Below, piece after piece: positions 22,901-35,207 of a DNA stretch of 64,000 nt (the first letter of the stretch is position 1; each line of letters begins with the position of its first letter). Below the pieces are notes generated by a model, which saw only the letters and a list, made by a program, of their open reading frames with translations, was not told the origin of the DNA and did not search any database. Position numbers and translations under genes: made by a program. The stretch is from Ostrinia nubilalis (taxonomy: Eukaryota; Arthropoda; Insecta; Lepidoptera; Crambidae): NCBI RefSeq assembly GCF_963855985.1, contig NW_026973566.1:248001-312000 (forward strand), in the 5' to 3' direction.

Positions 22901-25900
22901 CAGAATTTAGTGTGAAACGATGTCAATCGAACGTCACGGGAGTGCTAAACCGAAAAGGGTGAATCTATTTAAGCGAAAAAATTTTGAAAATCCGACCAAA
23001 AATTACCAAGTTATAAAATTTTGTATGAAAAAATTCTAAGTCAATATTAAAAATCTAAAAAATTGAATAAAATCGCCAGGAAGGGTGCTAGGGGTCTCAA
23101 AATGTTACGGGGGTGTAGGCAAAAAATATGGCGCTCAAATGATGTATATAACCTATAGATAGGCTATTATTTTCTAGAAATTTGAGTTAGATTTTGATTT
23201 TGTTGAGCTTCACCACGTAACCTCGGTTCGGTCTAATTTAGGGTAGGTATTGCCTGTTTTCCAAAGTTTTTGACCTCCGATCGCAACAAATGAGGTGTCT
23301 ATGGATAGGGCTCGCCGAGACGAATCTAAAAAGCTGAAACACGCCGGGGGTGGCCCTAGAAAATTTTGAAAATGACGCCCAAAAACCGTCTCAGATCCCA
23401 AAAGAAACACTAAAGACCACCAAAAAAGCAGAATTTAGTGTGAAACGATGTCAATCGAACGTCACGGGAGTGCTAAACCGAAAAGGGTGAATCTATTTAA
23501 GCGAAAAAATTTTGAAAATCCGACCAAAAATTACCAAGTTATAAAATTTTGTATGAAAAAATTCTAAGTCAATATTAAAAATCTAAAAAATTTCATAAAA
23601 TCGCCAGGAAGGGTGCTAGGGGTCTCAAAATGTTACGGGGGTGTAGGCAAAAAATATGGCGCTCAAATGATGTATATAACCTATAGATAGGCTATTATAT
23701 TCTAGAAATTTGAGTTAGATTTTGATTTTGTTGAGCTTCACCACGTAACCTCGGTTCGGTCTAATTTAGGGTAGGTATTGCCTGTTTTCCAAAGTTTTTG
23801 ACCTCCGATCGCAACAAATGAGGTGTCTATGGATAGGGCTCGCCGAGACGAATCCAAAAAGCTGAAACACGCCGGGGGTGGCCCTAGAAAATTTTGAAAA
23901 TGACGCCCAAAAACCGTCTCAGATCCCAAAAGAAACACTAAAGACCACCAAAAAAGCAGAATTTAGTGTGAAACGATGTCAATCGAACGTCACGGGAGTG
24001 CTAAACCGAAAAGGGTGAATCTATTTAAGCGAAAAAATTTTGAAAATCCGACCAAAAATTACCAAGTTATAAAATTTTGTATGAAAAAATTCTAAGTCAA
24101 TATTAAAAATCTAAAAAATTGAATAAAATCGCCAGGAAGGGTGCTAGGGGTCTCAAAATGTTACGGGGGTGTAGGCAAAAAATATGGCGCTCAAATGATG
24201 TATATAACCTATAGATAGGCTATTATTTTCTAGAAATTTGAGTTAGATTTTGATTTTGTTGAGCTTCACCACGTAACCTCGGTTCGGTCTAATTTAGGGT
24301 AGGTATTGCCTGTTTTCCAAAGTTTTTGACCTCCGATCGCAACAAATGAGGTGTCTATGGATAGGGCTCGCCGAGACGAATCCAAAAAGCTGAAACACGC
24401 CGGGGGTGGCCCTAGAAAATTTTGAAAATGACGCCCAAAAACCGTCTCAGATCCCAAAAGAAACACTAAAGACCACCAAAAAAGCAGAATTTAGTATGAA
24501 ACGATGTCAATCGAACGTCACGGGAGTGCTAAACCGAAAAGGGTGAATCTATTTAAGCGAAAAAATTTTGAAAATCCGACCAAAAATTACCAAGTTATAA
24601 AATTTTGTATGAAAAAATTCTAAGTCAATATTAAAAATCTAAAAAATTGAATAAAATCGCCAGGAAGGGTGCTAGGGGTCTCAAAATGTTACGGGGGTGT
24701 AGGCAAAAAATATGGCGCTCAAATTATGTATATAACCTATAGATAGGCTATTATTTTCTAGAAATTTGAGTTAGATTTTGATTTTGTTGAGCTTCACCAC
24801 GTAACCTCGGTTCGGTCTAATTTAGGGTAGGTATTGCCTGTTTTCCAAAGTTTTTGAACTCCGATCGCAACAAATGAGGTGTCTATGGATAGGGCTCGCC
24901 GAGACGAATCCAAAAAGCCGAATAACGTCGGGGGTGGCCCTAGAAAATTTTGAAAATGACGCCCAAAAACCGTCTCAGATCCCAAAAGAAACACTAAAGA
25001 CCACCAAAAAAGCAGAATTTAGTGTGAAACGATGTCAATCGAACGTCACGGGAGTGCTAAACCGAAAAGGGTGAATCTATTTAAGCGAAAAAATTTGAAA
25101 ATCCGACCAAAAATTACCAAGTTATAAAATTTTGTATGAAAAAATTCTAAGTCAATATTAAAAATCTAAAAAATTTCATAAAATCGCCAGGAAGGGTGCT
25201 AGGGGTCTCAAAATGTTACGGGGGTGTAGGCAAAAAATATGGCGCTCAAATGATGTATATAACCTATAGATAGGCTATTATATTCTAGAAATTTGAGTTA
25301 GATTTTGATTTTGTTGAGCTTCACCACGTAACCTCGGTTCGGTCTAATTTAGGGTAGGTATTGCCTGTTTTCCAAAGTTTTTGACCTCCGATCGCAACAA
25401 ATGAGGTGTCTATGGATAGGGCTCGCCGAGACGAATCCAAAAAGCTGAAACACGCCGGGGGTGGCCCTAGAAAATTTTGAAAATGACGCCCAAAAACCGT
25501 CTCAGATCCCAAAAGAAACACTAAAGACCACCAAAAAAGCAGAATTTAGTGTGAAACGATGTCAATCGAACGTCACGGGAGTGCTAAACCGAAAAGGGTG
25601 AATCTATTTAAGCGAAAAAATTTTGAAAATCCGACCAAAAATTACCAAGTTATAAAATTTTGTATGAAAAAATTCTAAGTCAATATTAAAAATCTAAAAA
25701 ATTGAATAAAATCGCCAGGAAGGGTGCTAGGGGTCTCAAAATGTTACGGGGGTGTAGGCAAAAAATATGGCGCTCAAATGATGTATATAACCTATAGATA
25801 GGCTATTATTTTCTAGAAATTTGAGTTAGATTTTGATTTTGTTGAGCTTCACCACGTAACCTCGGTTCGGTCTAATTTAGGGTAGGTATTGCCTGTTTTC

Positions 25901-28900
25901 CAAAGTTTTTGACCTCCGATCGCAACAAATGAGGTGTCTATGGATAGGGCTCGCCGAGACGAATCCAAAAAGCTGAAACACGCCGGGGGTGGCCCTAGAA
26001 AATTTTGAAAATGACGCCCAAAAACCGTCTCAGATCCCAAAAGAAACACTAAAGACCACCAAAAAAGCAGAATTTAGTATGAAACGATGTCAATCGAACG
26101 TCACGGGAGTGCTAAACCGAAAAGGGTGAATCTATTTAAGCGAAAAAATTTTGAAAATCCGACCAAAAATTACCAAGTTATAAAATTTTGTATGAAAAAA
26201 TTCTAAGTCAATATTAAAAATCTAAAAAATTGAATAAAATCGCCAGGAAGGGTGCTAGGGGTCTCAAAATGTTACGGGGGTGTAGGCAAAAAATATGGCG
26301 CTCAAATGATGTATATAACCTATAGATAGGCTATTATTTTCTAGAAATTTGAGTTAGATTTTGATTTTGTTGAGCTTCACCACGTAACCTCGGTTCGGTC
26401 TAATTTAGGGTAGGTATTGCCTGTTTTCCAAAGTTTTTGAACTCCGATCGCAACAAATGAGGTGTCTATGGATAGGGCTCGCCGAGACGAATCCAAAAAG
26501 CCGAATAACGTCGGGGGTGGCCCTAGAAAATTTTGAAAATGACGCCCAAAAACCGTCTCAGATCCCAAAAGAAACACTAAAGACCACCAAAAAAGCAGAA
26601 TTTAGTGTGAAACGATGTCAATCGAACGTCACGGGAGTGCTAAACCGAAAAGGGTGAATCTATTTAAGCGAAAAAATTTTGAAAATCCGACCAAAAATTA
26701 CCAAGTTATAAAATTTTGTATGAAAAAATTCTAAGTCAATATTAAAAATCTAAAAAAATTCATAAAATCGCCAGGAAGGGTGCTAGGGGTCTCAAAATGT
26801 TACGGGGGTGTAGGCAAAAAATATGGCGCTCAAATGATGTATATAACCTATAGATAGGCTATTATATTCTAGAAATTTGAGTTAGATTTTGATTTTGTTG
26901 AGCTTCACCACGTAACCTCGGTTCGGTCTAATTTAGGGTAGGTATTGCCTGTTTTCCAAAGTTTTTGACCTCCGATCGCAACAAATGAGGTGTCTATGGA
27001 TAGGGCTCGCCGAGACGAATCTAAAAAGCTGAAACACGCCGGGGGTGGCCCTAGAAAATTTTGAAAATGACGCCCAAAAACCGTCTCAGATCCCAAAAGA
27101 AACACTAAAGACCACCAAAAAAGCAGAATTTAGTGTGAAACGATGTCAATCGAACGTCACGGGAGTGCTAAACCGAAAAGGGTGAATCTATTTAAGCGAA
27201 AAAATTTTGAAAATCCGACCAAAAATTACCAAGTTATAAAATTTTGTATGAAAAAATTCTAAGTCAATATTAAAAATCTAAAAAATTTCATAAAATCGCC
27301 AGGAAGGGTGCTAGGGGTCTCAAAATGTTACGGGGGTGTAGGCAAAAAATATGGCGCTCAAATGATGTATATAACCTATAGATAGGCTATTATATTCTAG
27401 AAATTTGAGTTAGATTTTGATTTTGTTGAGCTTCACCACGTAACCTCGGTTCGGTCTAATTTAGGGTAGGTATTGCCTGTTTTCCAAAGTTTTTGACCTC
27501 CGATCGCAACAAATGAGGTGTCTATGGATAGGGCTCGCCGAGACGAATCCAAAAAGCTGAAACACGCCGGGGGTGGCCCTAGAAAATTTTGAAAATGACG
27601 CCCAAAAACCGTCTCAGATCCCAAAAGAAACACTAAAGACCACCAAAAAAGCAGAATTTAGTGTGAAACGATGTCAATCGAACGTCACGGGAGTGCTAAA
27701 CCGAAAAGGGTGAATCTATTTAAGCGAAAAAATTTTGAAAATCCGACCAAAAATTACCAAGTTATAAAATTTTGTATGAAAAAATTCTAAGTCAATATTA
27801 AAAATCTAAAAAATTTCATAAAATCGCCAGGAAGGGTGCTAGGGGCCTCAAAATGTTACGGGGGTGTAGGCAAAAAATATGGCGCTCAAATGATGTATAT
27901 AACCTATAGGTAGGCTATTATTTTCTAGAAATTTGAGTTAGATTTTGATTTTGTTGAGCTTCACCACGTAACCTCGGTTCGGTCTAATTTAGGGTAGGTA
28001 TTGACTGTTTTCCAAAGTTTTTGACCTCCGATCGCAACAAATGAGGTGTCTATGGATAGGGCTCGCCGAGACGAATCCAAAAAGCTGAAACACGCCGGGG
28101 GTGGCCCTAGAAAATTTTGAAAATGACGCCCAAAAACCGTCTCAGATCCCAAAAGAAACACTAAAGACCACCAAAAAAGCAGAATTTAGTGTGAAACGAT
28201 GTCAATCGAACGTCACGGGAGTGCTAAACCGAAAAGGGTGAATCTATTTAAGCGAAAAAATTTTGAAAATCCGACCAAAAATTACCAAGTTATAAAATTT
28301 TGTATGAAAAAATTCTAAGTCAATATTAAAAATCTAAAAAAATTCATAAAATCGCCAGGAAGGGTGCTAGGGGTCTCAAAATGTTACGGGGGTGTAGGCA
28401 AAAAATATGGCGCTCAAATGATGTATATAACCTATAGATAGGCTATTATATTCTAGAAATTTGAGTTAGATTTTGATTTTGTTGAGCTTCACCACGTAAC
28501 CTCGGTTCGGTCTAATTTAGGGTAGGTATTGCCTGTTTTCCAAAGTTTTTGACCTCCGATCGCAACAAATGAGGTGTCTATGGATAGGGCTCGCCGAGAC
28601 GAATCTAAAAAGCTGAAACACGCCGGGGGTGGCCCTAGAAAATTTTGAAAATGACGCCCAAAAACCGTCTCAGATCCCAAAAGAAACACTAAAGACCACC
28701 AAAAAAGCAGAATTTAGTGTGAAACGATGTCAATCGAACGTCACGGGAGTGCTAAACCGAAAAGGGTGAATCTATTTAAGCGAAAAAATTTTGAAAATCC
28801 GACCAAAAATTACCAAGTTATAAAATTTTGTATGAAAAAATTCTAAGTCAATATTAAAAATCTAAAAAATTTCATAAAATCGCCAGGAAGGGTGCTAGGG

Positions 28901-31900
28901 GTCTCAAAATGTTACGGGGGTGTAGGCAAAAAATATGGCGCTCAAATGATGTATATAACCTATAGATAGGCTATTATATTCTAGAAATTTGAGTTAGATT
29001 TTGATTTTGTTGAGCTTCACCACGTAACCTCGGTTCGGTCTAATTTAGGGTAGGTATTGCCTGTTTTCCAAAGTTTTTGACCTCCGATCGCAACAAATGA
29101 GGTGTCTATGGATAGGGCTCGCCGAGACGAATCTAAAAAGCTGAAACACGCCGGGGGTGGCCCTAGAAAATTTTGAAAATGACGCCCAAAAACCGTCTCA
29201 GATCCCAAAAGAAACACTAAAGACCACCAAAAAAGCAGAATTTAGTGTGAAACGATGTCAATCGAACGTCACGGGAGTGCTAAACCGAAAAGGGTGAATC
29301 TATTTAAGCGAAAAAATTTTGAAAATCCGACCAAAAATTACCAAGTTATAAAATTTTGTATGAAAAAATTCTAAGTCAATATTAAAAATCTAAAAAATTT
29401 CATAAAATCGCCAGGAAGGGTGCTAGGGGTCTCAAAATGTTACGGGGGTGTAGGCAAAAAATATGGCGCTCAAATGATGTATATAACCTATAGATAGGCT
29501 ATTATATTCTAGAAATTTGAGTTAGATTTTGATTTTGTTGAGCTTCACCACGTAACCTCGGTTCGGTCTAATTTAGGGTAGGTATTGCCTGTTTTCCAAA
29601 GTTTTTGACCTCCGATCGCAACAAATGAGGTGTCTATGGATAGGGCTCGCCGAGACGAATCCAAAAAGCTGAAACACGCCGGGGGTGTCCCTAGAAAATT
29701 TTGAAAATGACGCCCAAAAACCGTCTCAGATCCCAAAAGAAACACTAAAGACCACCAAAAAAGCAGAATTTAGTGTGAAACGATGTCAATCGAACGTCAC
29801 GGGAGTGCTAAACCGAAAAGGGTGAATCTATTTAAGCGAAAAAATTTTGAAAATCCGACCAAAAATTACCAAGTTATAAAATTTTGTATGAAAAAATTCT
29901 AAGTCAATATTAAAAATCTAAAAAATTTCATAAAATCGCCAGGAAGGGTGCTAGGGGTCTCAAAATGTTACGGGGGTGTAGGCAAAAAATATGGCGCTCA
30001 AATGATGTATATAACCTATAGATAGGCTATTATATTCTAGAAATTTGAGTTAGATTTTGATTTTGTTGAGCTTCACCACGTAACCTCGGTTCGGTCTAAT
30101 TTAGGGTAGGTATTGCCTGTTTTCCAAAGTTTTTGACCTCCGATCGCAACAAATGAGGTGTCTATGGATAGGGCTCGCCGAGACGAATCCAAAAAGCTGA
30201 AACACGCCGGGGGTGGCCCTAGAAAATTTTGAAAATGACGCCCAAAAACCGTCTCAGATCCCAAAAGAAACACTAAAGACCACCAAAAAAGCAGAATTTA
30301 GTGTGAAACGATGTCAATCGAACGTCACGGGAGTGCTAAACCGAAAAGGGTGAATCTATTTAAGCGAAAAAATTTTGAAAATCCGACCAAAAATTACCAA
30401 GTTATAAAATTTTGTATGAAAAAATTCTAAGTCAATATTAAAAATCTAAAAAATTGAATAAAATCGCCAGGAAGGGTGCTAGGGGTCTCAAAATGTTACG
30501 GGGGTGTAGGCAAAAAATATGGCGCTCAAATGATGTATATAACCTATAGATAGGCTATTATTTTCTAGAAATTTGAGTTAGATTTTGATTTTGTTGAGCT
30601 TCACCACGTAACCTCGGTTCGGTCTAATTTAGGGTAGGTATTGCCTGTTTTCCAAAGTTTTTGACCTCCGATCGCAACAAATGAGGTGTCTATGGATAGG
30701 GCTCGCCGAGACGAATCCAAAAAGCTGAAACACGCCGGGGGTGGCCCTAGAAAATTTTGAAAATGACGCCCAAAAACCGTCTCAGATCCCAAAAGAAACA
30801 CTAAAGACCACCAAAAAAGCAGAATTTAGTATGAAACGATGTCAATCGAACGTCACGGGAGTGCTAAACCGAAAAGGGTGAATCTATTTAAGCGAAAAAA
30901 TTTTGAAAATCCGACCAAAAATTACCAAGTTATAAAATTTTGTATGAAAAAATTCTAAGTCAATATTAAAAATCTAAAAAATTGAATAAAATCGCCAGGA
31001 AGGGTGCTAGGGGTCTCAAAATGTTACGGGGGTGTAGGCAAAAAATATGGCGCTCAAATGATGTATATAACCTATAGATAGGCTATTATTTTCTAGAAAT
31101 TTGAGTTAGATTTTGATTTTGTTGAGCTTCACCACGTAACCTCGGTTCGGTCTAATTTAGGGTAGGTATTGCCTGTTTTCCAAAGTTTTTGAACTCCGAT
31201 CGCAACAAATGAGGTGTCTATGGATAGGGCTCGCCGAGACGAATCCAAAAAGCCGAATAACGTCGGGGGTGGCCCTAGAAAATTTTGAAAATGACGCCCA
31301 AAAACCGTCTCAGATCCCAAAAGAAACACTAAAGACCACCAAAAAAGCAGAATTTAGTGTGAAACGATGTCAATCGAACGTCACGGGAGTGCTAAACCGA
31401 AAAGGGTGAATCTATTTAAGCGAAAAAATTTTGAAAATCCGACCAAAAATTACCAAGTTATAAAATTTTGTATGAAAAAATTCTAAGTCAATATTAAAAA
31501 TCTAAAAAAATTCATAAAATCGCCAGGAAGGGTGCTAGGGGTCTCAAAATGTTACGGGGGTGTAGGCAAAAAATATGGCGCTCAAATGATGTATATAACC
31601 TATAGATAGGCTATTATATTCTAGAAATTTGAGTTAGATTTTGATTTTGTTGAGCTTCACCACGTAACCTCGGTTCGGTCTAATTTAGGGTAGGTATTGC
31701 CTGTTTTCCAAAGTTTTTGACCTCCGATCGCAACAAATGAGGTGTCTATGGATAGGGCTCGCCGAGACGAATCTAAAAAGCTGAAACACGCCGGGGGTGG
31801 CCCTAGAAAATTTTGAAAATGACGCCCAAAAACCGTCTCAGATCCCAAAAGAAACACTAAAGACCACCAAAAAAGCAGAATTTAGTGTGAAACGATGTCA

Positions 31901-32129
31901 ATCGAACGTCACGGGAGTGCTAAACCGAAAAGGGTGAATCTATTTAAGCGAAAAAATTTTGAAAATCCGACCAAAAATTACCAAGTTATAAAATTTTGTA
32001 TGAAAAAATTCTAAGTCAATATTAAAAATCTAAAAAATTTCATAAAATCGCCAGGAAGGGTGCTAGGGGTCTCAAAATGTTACGGGGGTGTAGGCAAAAA
32101 ATATGGCGCTCAAATGATGTATATAACCT
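19977..32129. repeat. 528-bp satellite array C, about 23 monomers
   Basis: Continuous head-to-tail array. Monomer variants occur in recurrent blocks. A monomer with AGTATGAAACG is followed by one with TTTTTGAACTCC and CCGAATAACGTC at 24.3-25.3, 25.8-26.9 and 30.6-31.6 kb. A GGGGCCTC monomer is followed by a TATTGACTG monomer at 27.4-28.5 kb, and again twice in array D. One monomer is 527 bp (one T lost near 25093). The array is split from array D only by the RTE insertion, with GTATATAACCT duplicated at the cut. Confidence 0.97.
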
Positions 32130-35100
32130 TCTTTTCAGCCAAATGACGTCCACTGCTGGACAAAGGCCTCCCCCAAGGTTTTCCACAATGAACGGTCCTG
32201 CGCTGCCCGCATCCAGGCTCTTCCCGCGACCTTTACCAGATCGTCGGTCCACCTAGTAGGAGGCCTGCCCACGCTACGTCTTCCAGCCCGTGGTCGCCAC
32301 TCGAGAACTTTCCTGCCCCAACGGCCATCGTCTCTACGAGCTATGTGCCCCGCCCACTGCCACTTGATTTTAGCAATTCTGCGAGCTATGTCGGTTACTT
32401 TGGTTCTCCTGCGGATCTCCTCATTTCTGATTCGATCACGCAGGGAAACTCCGAGCATAGCCCGCTCCATCGCCCTTTGGGTGACCTTGAGCCTTCTTAT
32501 GAGGCCCATAGTAAGCGACCACGTCTCAGATCCGTATACCATCACTGGCAACACGCATTGGTCAAATACTTTCGACTTAAGACACTGCGGTATTTCGGAC
32601 GTGAGTATATGGCGAAGCTTCCCGAACGCTGCCCATCCGAGTTGGATTCGACGATTGACCTCTTTCTCGAAGTTGGACCTACCTAACTGGACTGTTTGTC
32701 CCAGGTATACATAATTGTCAACAACTTCGAGTGTAGAGTCTCCAACCTTCAGAGGAGTGGGTGCAACACGGACATTAGACATGATTTTTGTCTTGTCCAT
32801 GTTCATTCTGAGGCCCACTTGTTGAGAGGCTCTACTGAGGCCATCGAGCATTGTGCCTAGATCCTCCAAGGTCTCAGCCATGACTACGATATCGTCCGCG
32901 AATCGAAGGTGGGTGATGTACTCGCCGTTGATATTTATGCCAAATCCGTTCCAGTCCAGAAGCTTGAAGACATCTTCCAGGGCGGTGGTAAACAGTTTTG
33001 GAGATATGACGTCTCCCTGTCTTACCCCTCGCTGCAACTGGATAGGTTTCGAGTCCCGATCCTGGAGGCGGACCGACATTGTGGCGTTTTTGTACAAACC
33101 CCTTAACACTTCGATATATCGATAGTCAATTTGGCACCTTTGGAGAGACTGTAGCACTGCCCAGGTCTCGACCGAATCGAAGGCTTTTTCATAATCCACA
33201 AACGCCAGGCAAAGTGGTTGATTATACTCCTCGGTCTTCTGTATAATCTGCCTTAGCGTATGTATGTGGTCTATGGTACTAAAGCCTTTTCGGAAACCGG
33301 CTTGTTCGGGAGGCTGGAAGTCGTCGAGCCTGCGAGCGAGACGATTCGTAATGACTCTCGAAAACAGCTTGTAGACATGGCTCAGAAGTGAGATGGGTCT
33401 ATAATTCTTCAACAAGGTTTTGTCACCTTTTTTGAAGAAGAGTACCACCACACTTCTGTGCCATGTCGTAGGCGTTTTTCCTTCGAGGATGACGGAATTG
33501 AACAGCTTCTGAAGAGCCCTTAGTACCGGCGTTCCGCCTGCCTTCAAAAGCTCAGCCGTGATTCCATCATCACCCGGTGCCTTGTTGTTCTTCAGCTGTT
33601 TGAGAGCCATTCTAATCTCGTACAGACTGACGTCCGGGATATCTTCGGTATAGTGTCGGGTCAGTCTAGCTCTTGGGTCTTCGGCTAGATTTGTGACAGG
33701 TGCGCGTACAGTCGTGTATAATTGTCCGTAGAACTTCTCAACCTCTTCCAATATCTCCGGCCCCGACGAAATGGCTCTGCCATCCTCTGTCTTCAGCTTG
33801 GTCAGTTGACTTTGGCCAACAGACAGATCTCTTGCGAACACTTTAGAGCCTTTGTTTCGCTCAATCGCCTCTTTAATACGGTCTGTATTAAATTGGCGTA
33901 GGTCGCGAGTCAAAGACTTGGAGATCTGTCTGTTAAGGCGCCGATACTGAGCAGCATCTTCAGAGGACTGCAAAACCAAGTTCCGTCTCTCTTCCATGAG
34001 TTGATTGGTGAGGTCAGAGATCTTTTTGGTTCCTTTTGAACGACGGGTTTTAAAGAACTTAGACCCAGTCGTTTGGACAATTTCCACGAACCTGTCATTG
34101 TATTCGTCCACATTTTCGCAGTCTCCTAGGCATTCGAAACGATTTTGCAACTCGAGCTGAAAGCTTTCGGGGTTTTGGAGTTGGATGGGCGCTGGGCGGA
34201 GCGTAGACTTCATCAGTCGACATCTCTCGAGCTTGGGTCTGATATTCAATGTGCCTCTTACCATTCGGTGATCGCTTCCTGTTTTGACCGAATTGATCAC
34301 AGAGACATCATTGAATATATGCTTCTTCGTCGACAAGATGAAGTCTATCTCATTTTTTGTAGCGCCATTGGGATGCAGCCATGTCCACTTTCGCTGTTTT
34401 GGCTTTCTGAAGAAGGAGTTCATCATAAAGAGGCCCTCCTTCTCCATAAAGCCAGCCAGCAGTTGGCCACGTGCGTTCCTCTCTCTATACCCAAATTGCC
34501 CCACTTTCGGCTCATTATCGCTTCGTTTACCTAGCCTCGCGTTGAAGTCCCCCATCACAACGGTAAAATGGGACCGGGAGCTATGTATGGCTCTGGAAAT
34601 ATCCTCATACATAGTCTCCACTTCGTCGTCGGGGTGTTCCGTGGTCGGTGCGTATACCTGTATGACCTTCAGCGAATACCGTTTGGTGATTCTGAGTATC
34701 AGGTACGCTACCCTCGCCGAAACACTCTCGATCTGGACCACGTTGTTGACAAGGGACTTGTGGACGATAAACCCGACACCACCCTGGGACTGCTGGTCGC
34801 CCTCCCGGTTATAGAGCAGGTTTCCGGATTTGAGAATTATGGTGTCCTCTCCCTCTCTTCGGACTTCACATAATCCTACGATATCCCACCGTAACCTGCT
34901 CAATTCTTCCTCGAGTTCCATTAGCTTCACGTCTGTACGCAGTGTGCGAGCGTTATAGGTTGCCAGGGCCAGAGGTCGTCGGTGTTGGTAGCTTGGCATC
35001 CCCCGGGGATTCTTCGCACCCCTTGCCCCACCGTTACCGTGACCGCTACCGTGGTCCGGGATAGTGGGGCCGCCGGGGACTAGGGGCCGTTTTTTTGTTT

Positions 35101-35207
35101 GTGCCACCATTTGGAGGGTTTTGCCCTAATCGCCACGCTTGGCAGGCGGGTTGGCGATCGCAGTTTTTTACTTGGTTTCGCACGCAGACGCTGCTGCCCG
35201 TCCGGTG
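32130..35207 (-). mobile_element. full-length RTE-clade non-LTR retrotransposon
   Basis: A 3.08-kb element on the minus strand, bounded by an 11-bp duplication GTATATAACCT (32119-32129 and 35208-35218) in the satellite. It has a short 5' leader of about 97 bp, one long ORF, and almost no 3' UTR: the stop codon is 5 bp from the 3' end. There is no poly(A), in keeping with RTE elements, which end in short simple repeats. The length fits complete RTE elements (about 3.1-3.4 kb). The intact ORF and clean duplication point to a recent insertion. Confidence 0.95.
32135..35110 (-). CDS. RTE-type endonuclease-reverse transcriptase
   Basis: A 991-residue protein that would nick target DNA and copy the element RNA there by target-primed reverse transcription. 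The N-terminal apurinic-type endonuclease shows TYNARTL (about residue 52), GLCEVRRE (about 80), VMGDFNARLG (about 186) and SDHRMV (about 279). The reverse transcriptase lies at about 500-800, with KAPGDDGI, YRPISLLSHVYK, EQAGFRKGFSTID, AFVDYEKAFDSV, GVRQGDVISP and the catalytic FADD (about 738). The C terminus has the WAGHI...RW and VGRPPTRWTDD blocks typical of RTE proteins, often annotated as craniofacial development protein 2-like. The first ATG (35110) gives a plausible basic leader. All key catalytic residues I can recognise are present, with no stop or frameshift. Confidence 0.95.
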   Translation of the reverse strand: MVAQTKKRPLVPGGPTIPDHGSGHGNGGARGAKNPRGMPSYQHRRPLALATYNARTLRTDVKLMELEEELSRLRWDIVGLCEVRREGEDTIILKSGNLLYNREGDQQSQGGVGFIVHKSLVNNVVQIESVSARVAYLILRITKRYSLKVIQVYAPTTEHPDDEVETMYEDISRAIHSSRSHFTVVMGDFNARLGKRSDNEPKVGQFGYRERNARGQLLAGFMEKEGLFMMNSFFRKPKQRKWTWLHPNGATKNEIDFILSTKKHIFNDVSVINSVKTGSDHRMVRGTLNIRPKLERCRLMKSTLRPAPIQLQNPESFQLELQNRFECLGDCENVDEYNDRFVEIVQTTGSKFFKTRRSKGTKKISDLTNQLMEERRNLVLQSSEDAAQYRRLNRQISKSLTRDLRQFNTDRIKEAIERNKGSKVFARDLSVGQSQLTKLKTEDGRAISSGPEILEEVEKFYGQLYTTVRAPVTNLAEDPRARLTRHYTEDIPDVSLYEIRMALKQLKNNKAPGDDGITAELLKAGGTPVLRALQKLFNSVILEGKTPTTWHRSVVVLFFKKGDKTLLKNYRPISLLSHVYKLFSRVITNRLARRLDDFQPPEQAGFRKGFSTIDHIHTLRQIIQKTEEYNQPLCLAFVDYEKAFDSVETWAVLQSLQRCQIDYRYIEVLRGLYKNATMSVRLQDRDSKPIQLQRGVRQGDVISPKLFTTALEDVFKLLDWNGFGININGEYITHLRFADDIVVMAETLEDLGTMLDGLSRASQQVGLRMNMDKTKIMSNVRVAPTPLKVGDSTLEVVDNYVYLGQTVQLGRSNFEKEVNRRIQLGWAAFGKLRHILTSEIPQCLKSKVFDQCVLPVMVYGSETWSLTMGLIRRLKVTQRAMERAMLGVSLRDRIRNEEIRRRTKVTDIARRIAKIKWQWAGHIARRDDGRWGRKVLEWRPRAGRRSVGRPPTRWTDDLVKVAGRAWMRAAQDRSLWKTLGEAFVQQWTSFG

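Noticed and set aside
32343..34873. Several plus-strand frames of 65-176 codons
   Set aside because: Antisense shadows of the RTE protein.
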